Numbered from the stretch's first letter, positions 1 through 8,416 are shown. The stretch: 26,113 nt of DNA from a virus (IMGVR_UViG_3300044642_001083:1-26113); one strand, 5' to 3'. Notes: generated from the letters alone by a model not told the origin. A program made the numbers and translations.

Positions 1-111
1 GGCATTATATCATATTTTGTAGCCTGCGGGCGGGCACAACGAGCCTAGGTTGAGTGGCGCGGCATTTAAAAAGCTGGGCCTATATGCCCCAATGTGTTAT
101 CCGAGGGATAA

Positions 112-328
112 TTGTCACAATTCCCCGATTGTGGGACATGCCTACATGGCGGGATCTAGATAGCCTTAAACTGTGTCACTTGTCTCATAATCTTTAAACG
201 AGATGCGTTTGGGTTCCCTAATATTATATACCACCTGTTTAGACCTGTCAATTCCCGCCGGGCCAGTTTGTCCATTGTCACAATATTGTCACAAAAGCCA
301 GGTTTTATTGTCCAGAGTTTTGTCACAA
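112..328. repeat. Four TTGTCACAA boxes
   Basis: Exact TTGTCACAA occurs at 112-120, 275-283, 286-294 and 320-328. The box is a 4-1-4 dyad (TTGT C ACAA), so it could bind a dimeric protein or act as an iteron. Start-to-start distances for the last three are 11 and 34 bases, close to one and three helical turns. The last two boxes each begin a longer 25-base similar block (286-310 and 324-348 share GTCACAAA, GCC and GGTTTTATTG). Confidence 0.7.
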
Positions 329-353
329 ATGCCGGGTTTTATTGACACAGGGG

Positions 354-420
354 CCCCCCTCACATTTTGACTAAAAACTGCACAAAACTGAACGTTTTTG
401 CAAAAAATGTGAAGGGGGGG
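354..420. repeat. G-tract/C-tract inverted repeat 1
   Basis: CCCCCCTCACATTTT at 354-368 is the near-perfect reverse complement of AAAATGTGAAGGGGGG in 404-419, with one bulged A. The loop of about 35 bases is A-rich. A third arm, GTGTGAAGGGGGG, lies at 433-445. No U-run follows, so it is unlikely to be a plain terminator. Confidence 0.65.
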
Positions 421-551
421 TGGTCGGCAAAAGTGTGAAGGGGGGCAAAAATTGGCCTTTTTGACCGGTTTGCAAAATGTAAAACCCTTGCGGTGTCTAG
501 GCCGCATTTGGCTGGTAAGTCCACCTCACGAAAACCAAATATGTTGGGGGA

Positions 552-596
552 CCCCCCCTCTTCACATTCTTTTTAGCTGCTTTTGTGAAGGGGGGG
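552..596. repeat. G-tract/C-tract inverted repeat 2
   Basis: CCCCCCTCTTCACA at 552-565 pairs with TTGTGAAGGGGGG at 583-596, with a two-base bulge. It is the same motif family as the repeat at 354-420, so the TGTGAAGGGGGG element occurs three times forward and twice reversed between 354 and 596. Confidence 0.65.
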
Positions 597-729
597 TATA
601 GGCGATTTTTGGTGGAAAACATTACGAAAAATCTCTATCGATGAGTAGGACATTTGCATATTTTTTTAATCGTAAAACAATTACCAACTAACCATTAACA
701 GTTTAAAGCTGATTAGATATGGGATTCGC

Positions 730-1827
730 ATGGCTAAAGATACAGAGATAATTCTCTTATCAGATACCTACAAACTAGCGGAGATAACCCTCCCCGAGGC
801 CCGTGAGCAGCTTGTCGCATCGCTCCGAGACCTGGATAGTAAACTCCTATCTGACATCGAGATACGCCGATACTTCGATACCCTGAAGCTGGCGATGGGC
901 GCCTTTGTCCAAAAGGTAAACATTCTTGAGGCAAACATCTATGACCTCCGCCGTGAGCAGAGAGCGGCCGAGAGCCGGATGGAGTCTATGTACCTCAAGG
1001 CCCAACTTGAAATCCAGTCGCTGAAGCAAGAGATTACAGAGATAAAACTTTCCAAAGGCCGGATTAATCAGATTGTTAGAGTGGCCGAGGCATTACAAGG
1101 CAATGCCTACGCCCCTTATGCCATCAAGTCTTTAGTCGATGGTGTAGTTGGCCAGCCAGTTGGTAATAACAATATAGGCAATAATAAATTACGCGGAGAT
1201 GCCAAACTACCAACCGACTATCCCAACCGCCTTGAGTTTGCTCAGCATAATGGCTTTAAGTGGAATCAGAATAATCGCGAGCCGGCCAAAGATTATAAAA
1301 AACTCCAGCTCCTTGAGGAGTGGGAGGATCAGTTCTGCAAGATCCAGAGTTTGACAATAGAGCAGATATTAGACAAGAAGCTTATCTCGATGTTGGGTGC
1401 CGGGGCTATAGCCGGCGCGTTAATGTACCTCGAGCGGGAGTTAGGTCAGACTCTTGAAGCTAGAAAGTCCCTCTCAGTATTTAATTGCTATCAAAAAGCT
1501 ATAAAACTTTACCAACAAAAGCAACTAGACTCTCAACCTTTACCAACTAACTATTTTAATTTTAAAGCCCTAGTTTCGGCCAGTTTTATGCATTTATCCA
1601 CCGATGAGGTGGAACTACTCGTAAAACGGCTTGAAACTCGGGAGTTAGGCACGGTAGAGCAGGCCATCTCATGCCTTAAAAAGTTACTATCTAAAAAAAT
1701 ACTCCCCACCGTAATCAAATACGATGAGGAGCATGGCACCGACTCGGCGAGATTATACGCAATCCAAGCTGGTCACTATGACAGCCAACTAGCGGATATA
1801 CTCAATAGACATATGTCGAATCACTGA
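730..1827 (+). CDS. Coiled-coil hypothetical protein
   Basis: A 365-residue protein of unrecognised family. Residues about 55-125 look like a long alpha-helical coiled coil rich in Glu, Gln, Leu and Lys. A short Asn/Gly-rich linker near residues 140-155 separates it from a mostly helical C-terminal half. There is no signal peptide, membrane segment or recognisable catalytic motif. The ATG at 730 gives the longest frame, and no strong ribosome binding site is visible. It is the first gene after the repeat-rich region and faces the leftward gene ending at 1802, with the two frames overlapping by 26 bases tail to tail. A structural or DNA-associated role would fit the coiled coil but is a guess. 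Confidence 0.75.
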   Translation: MAKDTEIILLSDTYKLAEITLPEAREQLVASLRDLDSKLLSDIEIRRYFDTLKLAMGAFVQKVNILEANIYDLRREQRAAESRMESMYLKAQLEIQSLKQEITEIKLSKGRINQIVRVAEALQGNAYAPYAIKSLVDGVVGQPVGNNNIGNNKLRGDAKLPTDYPNRLEFAQHNGFKWNQNNREPAKDYKKLQLLEEWEDQFCKIQSLTIEQILDKKLISMLGAGAIAGALMYLERELGQTLEARKSLSVFNCYQKAIKLYQQKQLDSQPLPTNYFNFKALVSASFMHLSTDEVELLVKRLETRELGTVEQAISCLKKLLSKKILPTVIKYDEEHGTDSARLYAIQAGHYDSQLADILNRHMSNH

Positions 1828-3043
1828 TAGTAATAATTTTTCTCATGCTACACTCCCTAAACAAGAGTCTTTTTGATACCCCGCTTTCCTCGTAAATAGC
1901 ATCATTCACTTGGTTGAAGATCCTGCAGCGACCATCCGACTCTCCTACCGGGACCCAAGAACCCAGCGACTCACACCTCACGAGAAAGTTTTTTACCTCT
2001 ATAGGGCATTTTTCAATCTCCTTAACCCATCCCTCATGTCTAAAGTTAAGCCCGGAACGATTAGCGATGATCGCTTCCACGATTCCATATGACTTAAAGA
2101 AATCATAGATTGCTTTAAAGTCTGAGGCTTCTTGCTTCGAGCGGTTGAACTTTTCCCTAGCATAGTAGCAGAGAATATTGCTAAGAGTTCGCCTATGGTC
2201 AGATGTGAGATACTTATCCATAGTGGTATCAACTATGATTTTAAATGCTCGCGCGATAAAATCGATGAATACCTCTCTGTTTATACTTGAGGAGTATGGG
2301 TCAATCCATCCAAGTGTATGACTCCTTGAGACAATAAGGACCCTTGAGAACAACTTTACAAAGAAACTTTTCTTGCTCTCGTCTTTCTCATAGGCGTATT
2401 TTTGGATGGTTTTATTAAAAAAGTCACTATACACCCGTTTCTTTGCCGAGACGGACGCCATGCCAAACTTAGACACCGCGATAGAGAGATCTTGGTCGTT
2501 GATCACATCTCGTTTGTGAAGACAAAGCAACCCCTCAATTTCATATGGGAAGTATGCATTTGCCTCAGAGGTAAAGGTCTGTCTTACAAGAGCCTGGATA
2601 TTAGAAAGTACTACCTTGTTTTTTAAGGCTCTATCCAACGCAGTCCTTGAGCCATAGCAAAGGCAACAGTTAAGGGCCTCTGGGGTTAGTTTCTTGCTAA
2701 GCAGAACTGCCCTGGTGAAGAGATCCCCGTTAATCCCGATGCTAGTGTACTTGCCGTATTTGACAAAGAACACATTCGGATCTTCATAGGCCTCGGAGAT
2801 CTTTGTGATCCAAGGATCAGAGTCGAAAAGCTTAAGCATTTCAAACCCTGGGTTCTCAAGCACCTCCTCAAGGTATAGCCTTGCGGCCATCTTAAGGACC
2901 TCTGTGCCTGAGTTCGGATTGGATGCAATAGCTTTTCTAATCTTCACCGACTTGGATGAATACCAGATGTCTTGAAGTTCTTTCTTAGAAGCAGACTCAT
3001 CTTGTGCCTTCTCAAGGAGCAGGCTCAAATGCTCTTTTTTCAC
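1802..3043 (-). CDS. Hypothetical protein with LRV-like N-terminus
   Basis: A 413-residue leftward protein. The N-terminal 60 residues include IRKAIASNPNSGTEVLKMAA, which resembles a leucine-rich-repeat-variant (LRV) unit (the pattern around ASNPNTPPEVL). The remainder is helical, with no motif I recognise and no membrane segment or signal. It is the last gene of a leftward group: its ATG at 3043 overlaps the stop of the preceding 74-residue gene in an ATGA junction, which argues for translational coupling. Its 3' end overlaps the opposing coiled-coil gene by 26 bases. LRV-like modules are usually protein-interaction surfaces; the function here is unknown. Confidence 0.75.
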   Translation of the reverse strand: MKKEHLSLLLEKAQDESASKKELQDIWYSSKSVKIRKAIASNPNSGTEVLKMAARLYLEEVLENPGFEMLKLFDSDPWITKISEAYEDPNVFFVKYGKYTSIGINGDLFTRAVLLSKKLTPEALNCCLCYGSRTALDRALKNKVVLSNIQALVRQTFTSEANAYFPYEIEGLLCLHKRDVINDQDLSIAVSKFGMASVSAKKRVYSDFFNKTIQKYAYEKDESKKSFFVKLFSRVLIVSRSHTLGWIDPYSSSINREVFIDFIARAFKIIVDTTMDKYLTSDHRRTLSNILCYYAREKFNRSKQEASDFKAIYDFFKSYGIVEAIIANRSGLNFRHEGWVKEIEKCPIEVKNFLVRCESLGSWVPVGESDGRCRIFNQVNDAIYEESGVSKRLLFRECSMRKIITISDSTYVY

Positions 3044-3264
3044 TTGCCGCGCTTGCGATCGGTCAGAAGCTTAACAAAGATGTCATACCACATTTCCTGT
3101 GAGCACTCTTCACTGCAGCAATATTCCACTGCATATACAGATTTATAATTGGTCTTTTTGCCACACACCCCGCAATACCCCTGAGTAGGTTGCTGACGAT
3201 AAACGTCATTTTGATACTCTACCCAGGGACGGTTGCGGAAAAGCTTTTTAAGTTGTTGGGCCAT
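3040..3264 (-). CDS. Small Cys-rich, zinc-ribbon-like protein
   Basis: A 74-residue protein with two cysteine pairs: CGVCGK at residues 32-37 and CCSEEC further on (about residues 49-54). The CxxC...CxxxxC arrangement suggests a zinc-binding treble-clef or ribbon fold like those of small phage regulators or nuclease subunits. It starts 23 bases downstream of the RHH-like gene and overlaps the next leftward gene by four bases, so the three genes probably form one transcript. The zinc binding is inferred from spacing only, and no partner or function is known. Confidence 0.7.
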   Translation of the reverse strand: MAQQLKKLFRNRPWVEYQNDVYRQQPTQGYCGVCGKKTNYKSVYAVEYCCSEECSQEMWYDIFVKLLTDRKRGK

Positions 3265-3287
3265 TTTTCTTTGGCTTGGTTACCTTC

Positions 3288-3635
3288 TTATTCTACCCCA
3301 GCTTCTTTCCCTATGTCAATCACTGATTCGCCATTATCCCGTTCTGTAACAAATCTCTCGCGAACTTTGCGTTTTTTATCCCGCACTCGCTTAAGCTCCC
3401 TACGAGCCAAAGCAAAAATCCGCCACATAACCTCGGACATTGATGCGTCCTCGAATAAATCCCTCCATTCATCGAGTTGGAGAGCAACTTCTTCTCGGAC
3501 TCTAATCGTCCGGTACTTAATCGACTTGGGCCTAGATTCCTTTTGAAAAACCACGAGATTAAATGCAGGTAAACAGTTTATGGTAGTATAGCCATCATCC
3601 AACCTTAAACCGTTAGAATGAAAAAAGAAAGACAA
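3288..3635 (-). CDS. Ribbon-helix-helix-like small protein
   Basis: Up to 115 residues. The middle section YRTIRVREEVALQLDEW followed by a second helix starting at SMSEVMWRIFA has the strand-helix-helix pattern of Arc/MetJ-type DNA-binding proteins, and the C-terminal third is highly basic and charged. The ATG at 3635 makes the first 18 bases overlap the start of the rightward gene at 3618. A GTG about 28 codons further in (near 3552) would remove the overlap and still keep the whole putative domain, so the true start is uncertain. A transcriptional regulator of the divergent gene pair is plausible but unproven. Confidence 0.6.
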   Translation of the reverse strand: MSFFFHSNGLRLDDGYTTINCLPAFNLVVFQKESRPKSIKYRTIRVREEVALQLDEWRDLFEDASMSEVMWRIFALARRELKRVRDKKRKVRERFVTERDNGESVIDIGKEAGVE

Positions 3636-3986
3636 TGGCCTGAGGTCTTTGTCGAGATTGAGTTCCTTAAAAGAACTGATATCATCAACAAAGTGCTAAG
3701 AGTCGATTCTACTACATACAATGTAAATTTTGAACATCCAGTTCTTGGCCAGATTGTCGAGATATATGAGATCTATGATAGGGACACCCTGTGTCTTAAA
3801 TCGGTCTATCCGGTGGAAATGCAGGACGAGTTTGAGGGTATAGATATCGTAAAAGATTACTACAACAACTTCCTACTTGATGGCCACGAAACCTACCTGG
3901 AGTACTTCAATCAAGAGATCGGGTACTTCCTCCTATCAAGAAATGTAAAAGAAGTCCAAAGTCCTTTCGGATCTAAGGTAAAATAG
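3618..3986 (+). CDS. Hypothetical protein
   Basis: A 122-residue acidic soluble protein rich in Glu, Asp, Tyr and Val, predicted by eye to be mixed alpha/beta. I recognise no family. It begins inside the 5' end of the divergent leftward gene and ends 24 bases before the topoisomerase gene, so it may be cotranscribed with it. No signal peptide, membrane segment or metal-binding cluster is visible. Confidence 0.65.
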   Translation: MKKERQWPEVFVEIEFLKRTDIINKVLRVDSTTYNVNFEHPVLGQIVEIYEIYDRDTLCLKSVYPVEMQDEFEGIDIVKDYYNNFLLDGHETYLEYFNQEIGYFLLSRNVKEVQSPFGSKVK

Positions 3987-4010
3987 TTGTAGTTTCGTGA
4001 AACAAACGCA

Positions 4011-5900
4011 GTGTCAACAGAATTCCTTCCAGTCTCCCTATCCAAAGAACTCCAGCAAAGTTACCTAACGTACTCTGTTGCGATCTTCAACCGGGCGCTT
4101 CCTTCAGCAATCGATGGACTCAAATCCGCCCAACGCCGTATCATCCTCGGCCTTAAAGACCTAAACCTCCGCTCCGATGGCCAATATAAGAAAGTCTCAA
4201 GGCTCGAGGGGCATGTCCTCGGCTCCTATCACCCTCAAGGTGGATGCGCAGGAACAGCGATCAACATGGGCCAGGCAGATGGCTTTAGGTATCTACTTAC
4301 TGACATACACGGGAATGTTGGTGGTAGTATTCAATCCGGGCCGAGTGTTGGACAATCCATCTCTGAAGATGCTCCGGCCGCTGCACGATACCTTGAGGTA
4401 AAGAGCACCAGTCTCACTCAAGCCCTCTATATCGGTGAGATTGATAAGCATAGTTGCCAATGGAGGGATAACTACGATGGTTCTACGCAAGAAGTAATTG
4501 AGGTAATCCCCACCATCCCGGCACTTCTCATCAACGGAGCCCAAGGCATTGCAGCTGGTTATGCATGTAATCATGTCTCTTATAACCTTTCCGAGGTAAT
4601 CAAAGGCACGGTAGAATACATTAAAAATCCCCGCATCACCTCTAAACGCCTATTCTCCTTCATCAAAGGACCAGATCTCCCCAATGGTGCTCGCATCCTC
4701 TCTGATGACGCAGTGTTTAATGCTTTTGAGAAGGGAAGCGGAACTCTCAAGACCTATGGTACTTGGGAGGTTAAAAAAGTCCCACATGGAAAACGTTCAA
4801 CTCGAGATGCTATTATTATTACCTCTTTGGCTAGCGGGAGTTCAGAAAGATTCCTTGAAAAACTCAAAGACGCAGTCGAATCAGAAAAAATTATTGGAGT
4901 TATTGACGCCCAAGACCACTCATCCCGCGTCGGTATTGAAATCCAAGTCATCCTAAAGACCGGAGCAGATGCAAATACTGTAGTTTCCCAGCTTCTTGCC
5001 TTTACGAACCTATCCGATAGCATCGGTGTCAACGCCACTGCCATCTCAAGTGGTCTTCCCACAATCTTCGGGGTAAAAGACATCATCTCCGAATGGTATG
5101 GGGCCCGGTGCGAGGCTTTGCGTAATCGCTATAGTGCCGAATGCGACCGGTTAAATGGCAAAATTCATATCCTGGAAGGCCTACTCACCATCCTCGCTGA
5201 CATCGATGAGGTAATCAAGCTCATCAAGGGCTCAAAGACTAAGGAGATTGCCGTTGGTAAGCTCAAAAAACGGTGGAAACTGACCGATGTCCAGGTCCAG
5301 GCAGTTCTCTCCATGCCACTCAGCCGACTTGTGGGGGTGGAAAAGCTTGAACTGGAGACCGAAAAAAACGAACTCCAGGCAAAAGTCGATGAACTGACTC
5401 TAATTATCACAGACCCCACCAAGATGGATGAGCATATCATCTTCCAGGTCCAAGAATTTAAGAAATTCGCCGATCCTCGCCGGAGTCAGTTAGTCACCAT
5501 GAGTGATATCGGCGTCGAGAAGGCTAAAACCACCACTATTTCTGGTACGCGTAGGGTGAAGATGCCTAGTCCTAAGGACAGGATTAAGGAAGAAGGGAAG
5601 AAGATCGGTATGAAGAGGGTAGAATTGACAAAATTCTTTGCTTCAGTGGCCGGAAAGACTAACATTAAGGCTGAGTGGGATCAATTTAAGGACGATTGGA
5701 ATCATTCCCAACAACTCTCGACTCGTAAAGGGCGCGTAGAACGCAAAATCCAACTCGATAAGATAAAAGAGGGAGCGATTAAGAACGGAATGCCTAAGCG
5801 TGGCCAAAGGTCTTGGAATGCCTTTATGGAAGGGCGCGAAGAGGCCAAGATTAAGGACATCGAAGCCGATCTCAAGGCATGGATGTCGAGTCCTAAATAA
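4011..5900 (+). CDS. DNA topoisomerase II medium subunit (gp52/GyrA-like)
   Basis: The DNA breakage-reunion subunit of a phage type II topoisomerase. Residues 5-130 follow GyrA/ParC and T4 gp52: SYLTYSVAIFNRALP, then DGLKSAQRRI, then GSYHPQGG, ending in the active-site pair Arg126-Tyr127 in AAARYLEV. NGAQGIAAGYACNH at about 175-188 is the second GyrA signature. A coiled-coil arm spans about 360-465. The start is GTG at 4011; it leaves the conserved N-terminus intact, although no good ribosome binding site precedes it. T4 gp52 is about 440 residues, so 629 is long: about residues 500-629 form a basic extension with an internal repeat (522-544 and 582-605). The ATPase subunit is not in this window. 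Confidence 0.93.
   Translation: MSTEFLPVSLSKELQQSYLTYSVAIFNRALPSAIDGLKSAQRRIILGLKDLNLRSDGQYKKVSRLEGHVLGSYHPQGGCAGTAINMGQADGFRYLLTDIHGNVGGSIQSGPSVGQSISEDAPAAARYLEVKSTSLTQALYIGEIDKHSCQWRDNYDGSTQEVIEVIPTIPALLINGAQGIAAGYACNHVSYNLSEVIKGTVEYIKNPRITSKRLFSFIKGPDLPNGARILSDDAVFNAFEKGSGTLKTYGTWEVKKVPHGKRSTRDAIIITSLASGSSERFLEKLKDAVESEKIIGVIDAQDHSSRVGIEIQVILKTGADANTVVSQLLAFTNLSDSIGVNATAISSGLPTIFGVKDIISEWYGARCEALRNRYSAECDRLNGKIHILEGLLTILADIDEVIKLIKGSKTKEIAVGKLKKRWKLTDVQVQAVLSMPLSRLVGVEKLELETEKNELQAKVDELTLIITDPTKMDEHIIFQVQEFKKFADPRRSQLVTMSDIGVEKAKTTTISGTRRVKMPSPKDRIKEEGKKIGMKRVELTKFFASVAGKTNIKAEWDQFKDDWNHSQQLSTRKGRVERKIQLDKIKEGAIKNGMPKRGQRSWNAFMEGREEAKIKDIEADLKAWMSSPK
5893..5899 (+). promoter_or_regulatory. 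CTAAATA late-promoter-like box
   Basis: CTAAATA, 40 bases before the glycosyltransferase start and overlapping the topoisomerase stop. It resembles the T4-type late promoter (TATAAATA) and variants reported for cyanomyoviruses. Similar boxes are CTAAATA at 10048-10054 (before the 57-codon gene) and CATAAATA at 8471-8478 (before the 66-residue gene). Such short AT-rich words arise by chance, so this is weak. Confidence 0.3.
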
Positions 5901-5918
5901 ATAATATTGTTTAAAGCA

Positions 5919-5938
5919 TTACGTATAAAACTACGTAA
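5919..5938 (+). promoter_or_regulatory. Inverted repeat abutting the glycosyltransferase start
   Basis: TTACGTA (5919-5925) and TACGTAA (5932-5938) form a perfect 7-base inverted repeat with a six-base loop, and the ATG follows immediately at 5939. It occupies the place where a ribosome binding site would be. It could be an RNA hairpin affecting initiation or an operator; no T-run follows, so it is not a terminator. Confidence 0.4.
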
Positions 5939-7204
5939 ATGATTCTCCCAAAGGTAGCAATATTACTTCTTAGAGGAGTGGAAGGGTGTGGGGTAAGTGC
6001 CTACGCCCGCCACTTTAAGGCATTTTATGATGATAAGAATGTTAAATGTGATATTTATGCGTTAGATATTAACGTCGGAAGGCCAGATACATCGACAGAC
6101 CTAGAAGTCAATAGGTTTTCTATAGAAGAAGCAGAAAAGTTAGTTGGTAAAGTTAATGCAGAGTATGATTTAACTCTCATTTTTTCTGTTCCAGCTAAAA
6201 ATGCTTCTGAGGAGATAACATCCACCTACGTGGATAAAATTCTTTGCCCTATAAAATCCCCGAAGTGGATGATCAACCATGATCACCACTATCTTTCTAT
6301 TGGAAGAAACGCAGATTTTAAAAATGCTATTGAAGCTTGCGATGGCGTTCTATGTCACTCACTCGTAGATACAAAGAGTGGGTTTATAAGATGGATGAAT
6401 AAAAAGGATATCGTAAAACGTACAGAAAAGCTTGATACTTTTTTTCATATCCCCCTAATTGAGAAGTACGTGTCCTTTGATAAAGATCAAAGACATAAAA
6501 GAGTCATAAATGCTTGTAGAGCAGTAGCGTGGAAACGCTCTAGTCTACTTTTAAATCTCCAGTCTTACCTAGAGAAAAAAGACTTTGTTAGCGAGATGAT
6601 AGGATTTGAACGATCGATTGCTGGATATTCGCAATTAAAAAACTATGAAGGAAGGTTAGATTGGTACACTACAGACAAGTTTGAAAAACCTATCAAAACA
6701 CCCTCGGCGTTTTCAAACGCAAAGTTAAACGAGAAACTATTTGACTTCATAGATAACGAGGGCCAGAATCCCCAGAAGATGTACGTTTTCGGTTCTTATG
6801 ACTACAGACGTGGTCTGGAAAGAATATCGAGAAGTGCATTTGCAACACACTTTAGGTCTTTTGAGCATAATAACTTAGATTACGGAAATAACCACGAGTA
6901 CCAGGGGCTTGAAGCCGCGTTGCTTTCTGTCCCTATTTTTCATAGGCATTTCTTAGACACAGTCACTCTCCCAGAGACTTGCATCCCGCTCTCAAGTTTT
7001 GAGTCATTTGTGCCTATAGACGATGATAATAACCACTTAAATCTAGGAGGGCCAAATGTCCTCAACCCAGAGGAGTTTGTAGATAGACTGGATAATATTT
7101 GGAGCAATAAGTACTCCGAGTATAGAAAAGAGTCCTTCTCAATCATCAATACCTACTACTCCTCTGATACGCTCATCCCTAAGATGCTAGAGAGGATCCT
7201 TTAG
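5939..7204 (+). CDS. GT-B-like glycosyltransferase
   Basis: A 421-residue soluble protein that reads like a two-domain GT-B glycosyltransferase. The N-terminus has a beta strand and then the Gly-rich turn GVEGCGVSAYARHF (residues 13-26), where family GT4 enzymes bind the acceptor. Towards the C-terminus HEYQGLEAALLSVPIFH (about 318-334) resembles the E(x)nE nucleotide-sugar-binding segment of GT-B enzymes. A C-terminal helix (FVDRLDNIWSNKYSEYRK) matches the closing helix of this fold. Phage GT-B enzymes glycosylate DNA bases, virion proteins or host surface sugars; which applies here cannot be told. It follows the topoisomerase after 38 bases and sits before psbA. Confidence 0.6.
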   Translation: MILPKVAILLLRGVEGCGVSAYARHFKAFYDDKNVKCDIYALDINVGRPDTSTDLEVNRFSIEEAEKLVGKVNAEYDLTLIFSVPAKNASEEITSTYVDKILCPIKSPKWMINHDHHYLSIGRNADFKNAIEACDGVLCHSLVDTKSGFIRWMNKKDIVKRTEKLDTFFHIPLIEKYVSFDKDQRHKRVINACRAVAWKRSSLLLNLQSYLEKKDFVSEMIGFERSIAGYSQLKNYEGRLDWYTTDKFEKPIKTPSAFSNAKLNEKLFDFIDNEGQNPQKMYVFGSYDYRRGLERISRSAFATHFRSFEHNNLDYGNNHEYQGLEAALLSVPIFHRHFLDTVTLPETCIPLSSFESFVPIDDDNNHLNLGGPNVLNPEEFVDRLDNIWSNKYSEYRKESFSIINTYYSSDTLIPKMLERIL

Positions 7205-7229
7205 ATTAGTTTAAGGATTATTACATGTC

Positions 7230-7258
7230 TTGATTTCCTAACATTGGCATGTTATAAT
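7230..7258 (+). promoter_or_regulatory. Sigma70-type promoter of psbA
   Basis: TTGATT at 7230-7235, a 17-base spacer, and TATAAT at 7253-7258 with an extended -10 TG at 7250-7251. It lies 61 bases upstream of the psbA ATG and is well matched to the cyanobacterial housekeeping sigma factor consensus. psbA is therefore likely expressed from its own promoter by host polymerase. Confidence 0.75.
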
Positions 7259-7319
7259 TATAGAGTCGAGGGCAGTCTTCTCTCGGTTCTAATTAACTGA
7301 ACATCGAAATCTTAATACT

Positions 7320-8402
7320 ATGACAGCTTCTTCAATTGCTCAGCCTCGTGTTGGCAATACATGGGAACAGTTCTGCGAGTGGGTAACATCCACCAACAAC
7401 CGTCTCTATGTCGGTTGGTTTGGTACTCTGATGATCCCTACCCTCCTTGCCGCAACTGTTTGCTTTATTGTTGCCTTTATCGCTGCTCCGCCCGTTGACA
7501 TTGACGGTATTCGTGAGCCAGTTGCTGGTTCGTTAATGTATGGTAACAACATCATCTCAGGTGCTGTGGTTCCGTCGTCTAACGCAATTGGTCTACACTT
7601 CTATCCCATCTGGGAAGCTGCCTCGCTTGACGAATGGCTTTACAATGGTGGTCCCTATCAACTTGTGGTTTTCCACTTTCTCATTGGTGTATTTTCCTAC
7701 ATGGGCCGGGAATGGGAACTTTCTTACCGACTCGGTATGCGTCCTTGGATTTGTGTTGCCTACAGCGCACCCGTGGCTGCTGCTTCTGCAGTGTTCCTCG
7801 TATATCCATTTGGACAAGGTTCCTTCTCTGATGGTATGCCTCTTGGCATTTCAGGTACATTTAACTACATGCTTGTTTTCCAGGCGGAACATAATATCCT
7901 CATGCACCCCTTCCATATGCTTGGGGTGGCTGGTGTATTTGGTGGTTCTCTTTTCTCTGCTATGCATGGATCTTTGGTCACTTCATCCCTCGTTCGTGAA
8001 ACCACAGAAGTAGAGAGTCAAAATTATGGATACAAATTCGGACAAGAAGAAGAGACCTATAACATCGTCGCAGCCCATGGCTACTTCGGACGCCTCATCT
8101 TCCAATACGCAAGCTTCAACAACTCTCGCAGTCTTCATTTCTTCCTGGCTGCTTGGCCTGTTGTTGGTATTTGGTTCGCTGCTCTGGGAGTTAGCACGAT
8201 GGCCTTCAACTTGAATGGTTTTAACTTTAACCAGTCATTGCTTGATAGTTCTAATCGTGTCATCCCGACTTGGGCGGACATCCTCAACCGCGCTGGACTT
8301 GGCTTCGAGGTGATGCATGAGCGCAATGCTCACAACTTCCCTCTTGATCTGGCTGCTGCAGAGTTGACACCAGTCGCTCTCAAAGCTCCTACAATTGGTT
8401 GA
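7320..8402 (+). CDS. psbA: Photosystem II D1 protein
   Basis: The full-length 360-residue D1 reaction-centre protein, inserted in the host thylakoid membrane, where phage D1 replaces the photodamaged host copy and keeps electron flow going during infection. The sequence is almost wholly D1-like: [20 protein letters not shown] at the N-terminus, then GREPVAG-type loops and [16 protein letters not shown] near the end. Numbering is one higher than in Synechocystis: Tyr162 (TyrZ), Asp171, His191, His199 (P680), His216, His273, His333, Glu334, His338 and Asp343 are all present. Processing should occur after Ala345. Glu131 (position 130 in the standard numbering) is the residue typical of high-light D1 isoforms. 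There is no intron or frameshift. It has its own promoter upstream and a terminator after it. Confidence 0.99.
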   Translation: MTASSIAQPRVGNTWEQFCEWVTSTNNRLYVGWFGTLMIPTLLAATVCFIVAFIAAPPVDIDGIREPVAGSLMYGNNIISGAVVPSSNAIGLHFYPIWEAASLDEWLYNGGPYQLVVFHFLIGVFSYMGREWELSYRLGMRPWICVAYSAPVAAASAVFLVYPFGQGSFSDGMPLGISGTFNYMLVFQAEHNILMHPFHMLGVAGVFGGSLFSAMHGSLVTSSLVRETTEVESQNYGYKFGQEEETYNIVAAHGYFGRLIFQYASFNNSRSLHFFLAAWPVVGIWFAALGVSTMAFNLNGFNFNQSLLDSSNRVIPTWADILNRAGLGFEVMHERNAHNFPLDLAAAELTPVALKAPTIG

Positions 8403-8416
8403 GTTTATATACATTT

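Larger units (their letters stand above)
1..729. other. Gene-free repeat-rich region, possible origin or control region
   Basis: No convincing gene was found in these 729 bases. The stretch is rich in short repeats: four copies of TTGTCACAA, a pair of related 25-base blocks at about 286-349, and two large inverted repeats built on G-tracts and C-tracts at 354-420 and 552-596. A 72-codon leftward open frame at 289-507 exists only because it reads the C/G-tract repeats; its Cys/Pro/Phe-rich translation does not look like a real protein. In phages, a block like this between gene groups often holds a replication origin, a packaging site or early control sites. That role is inferred; nothing here proves it. 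Confidence 0.6.

Noticed and set aside
289-507. A 72-codon leftward open frame in the left non-coding region
   Set aside because: Its translation comes from the C/G-tract repeats, is Cys/Pro/Phe-rich and unlike a folded protein, and has no start signal.
1-729. CRISPR-like array in the left region
   Set aside because: Repeats are short, unequally spaced and in both orientations; no spacer structure.
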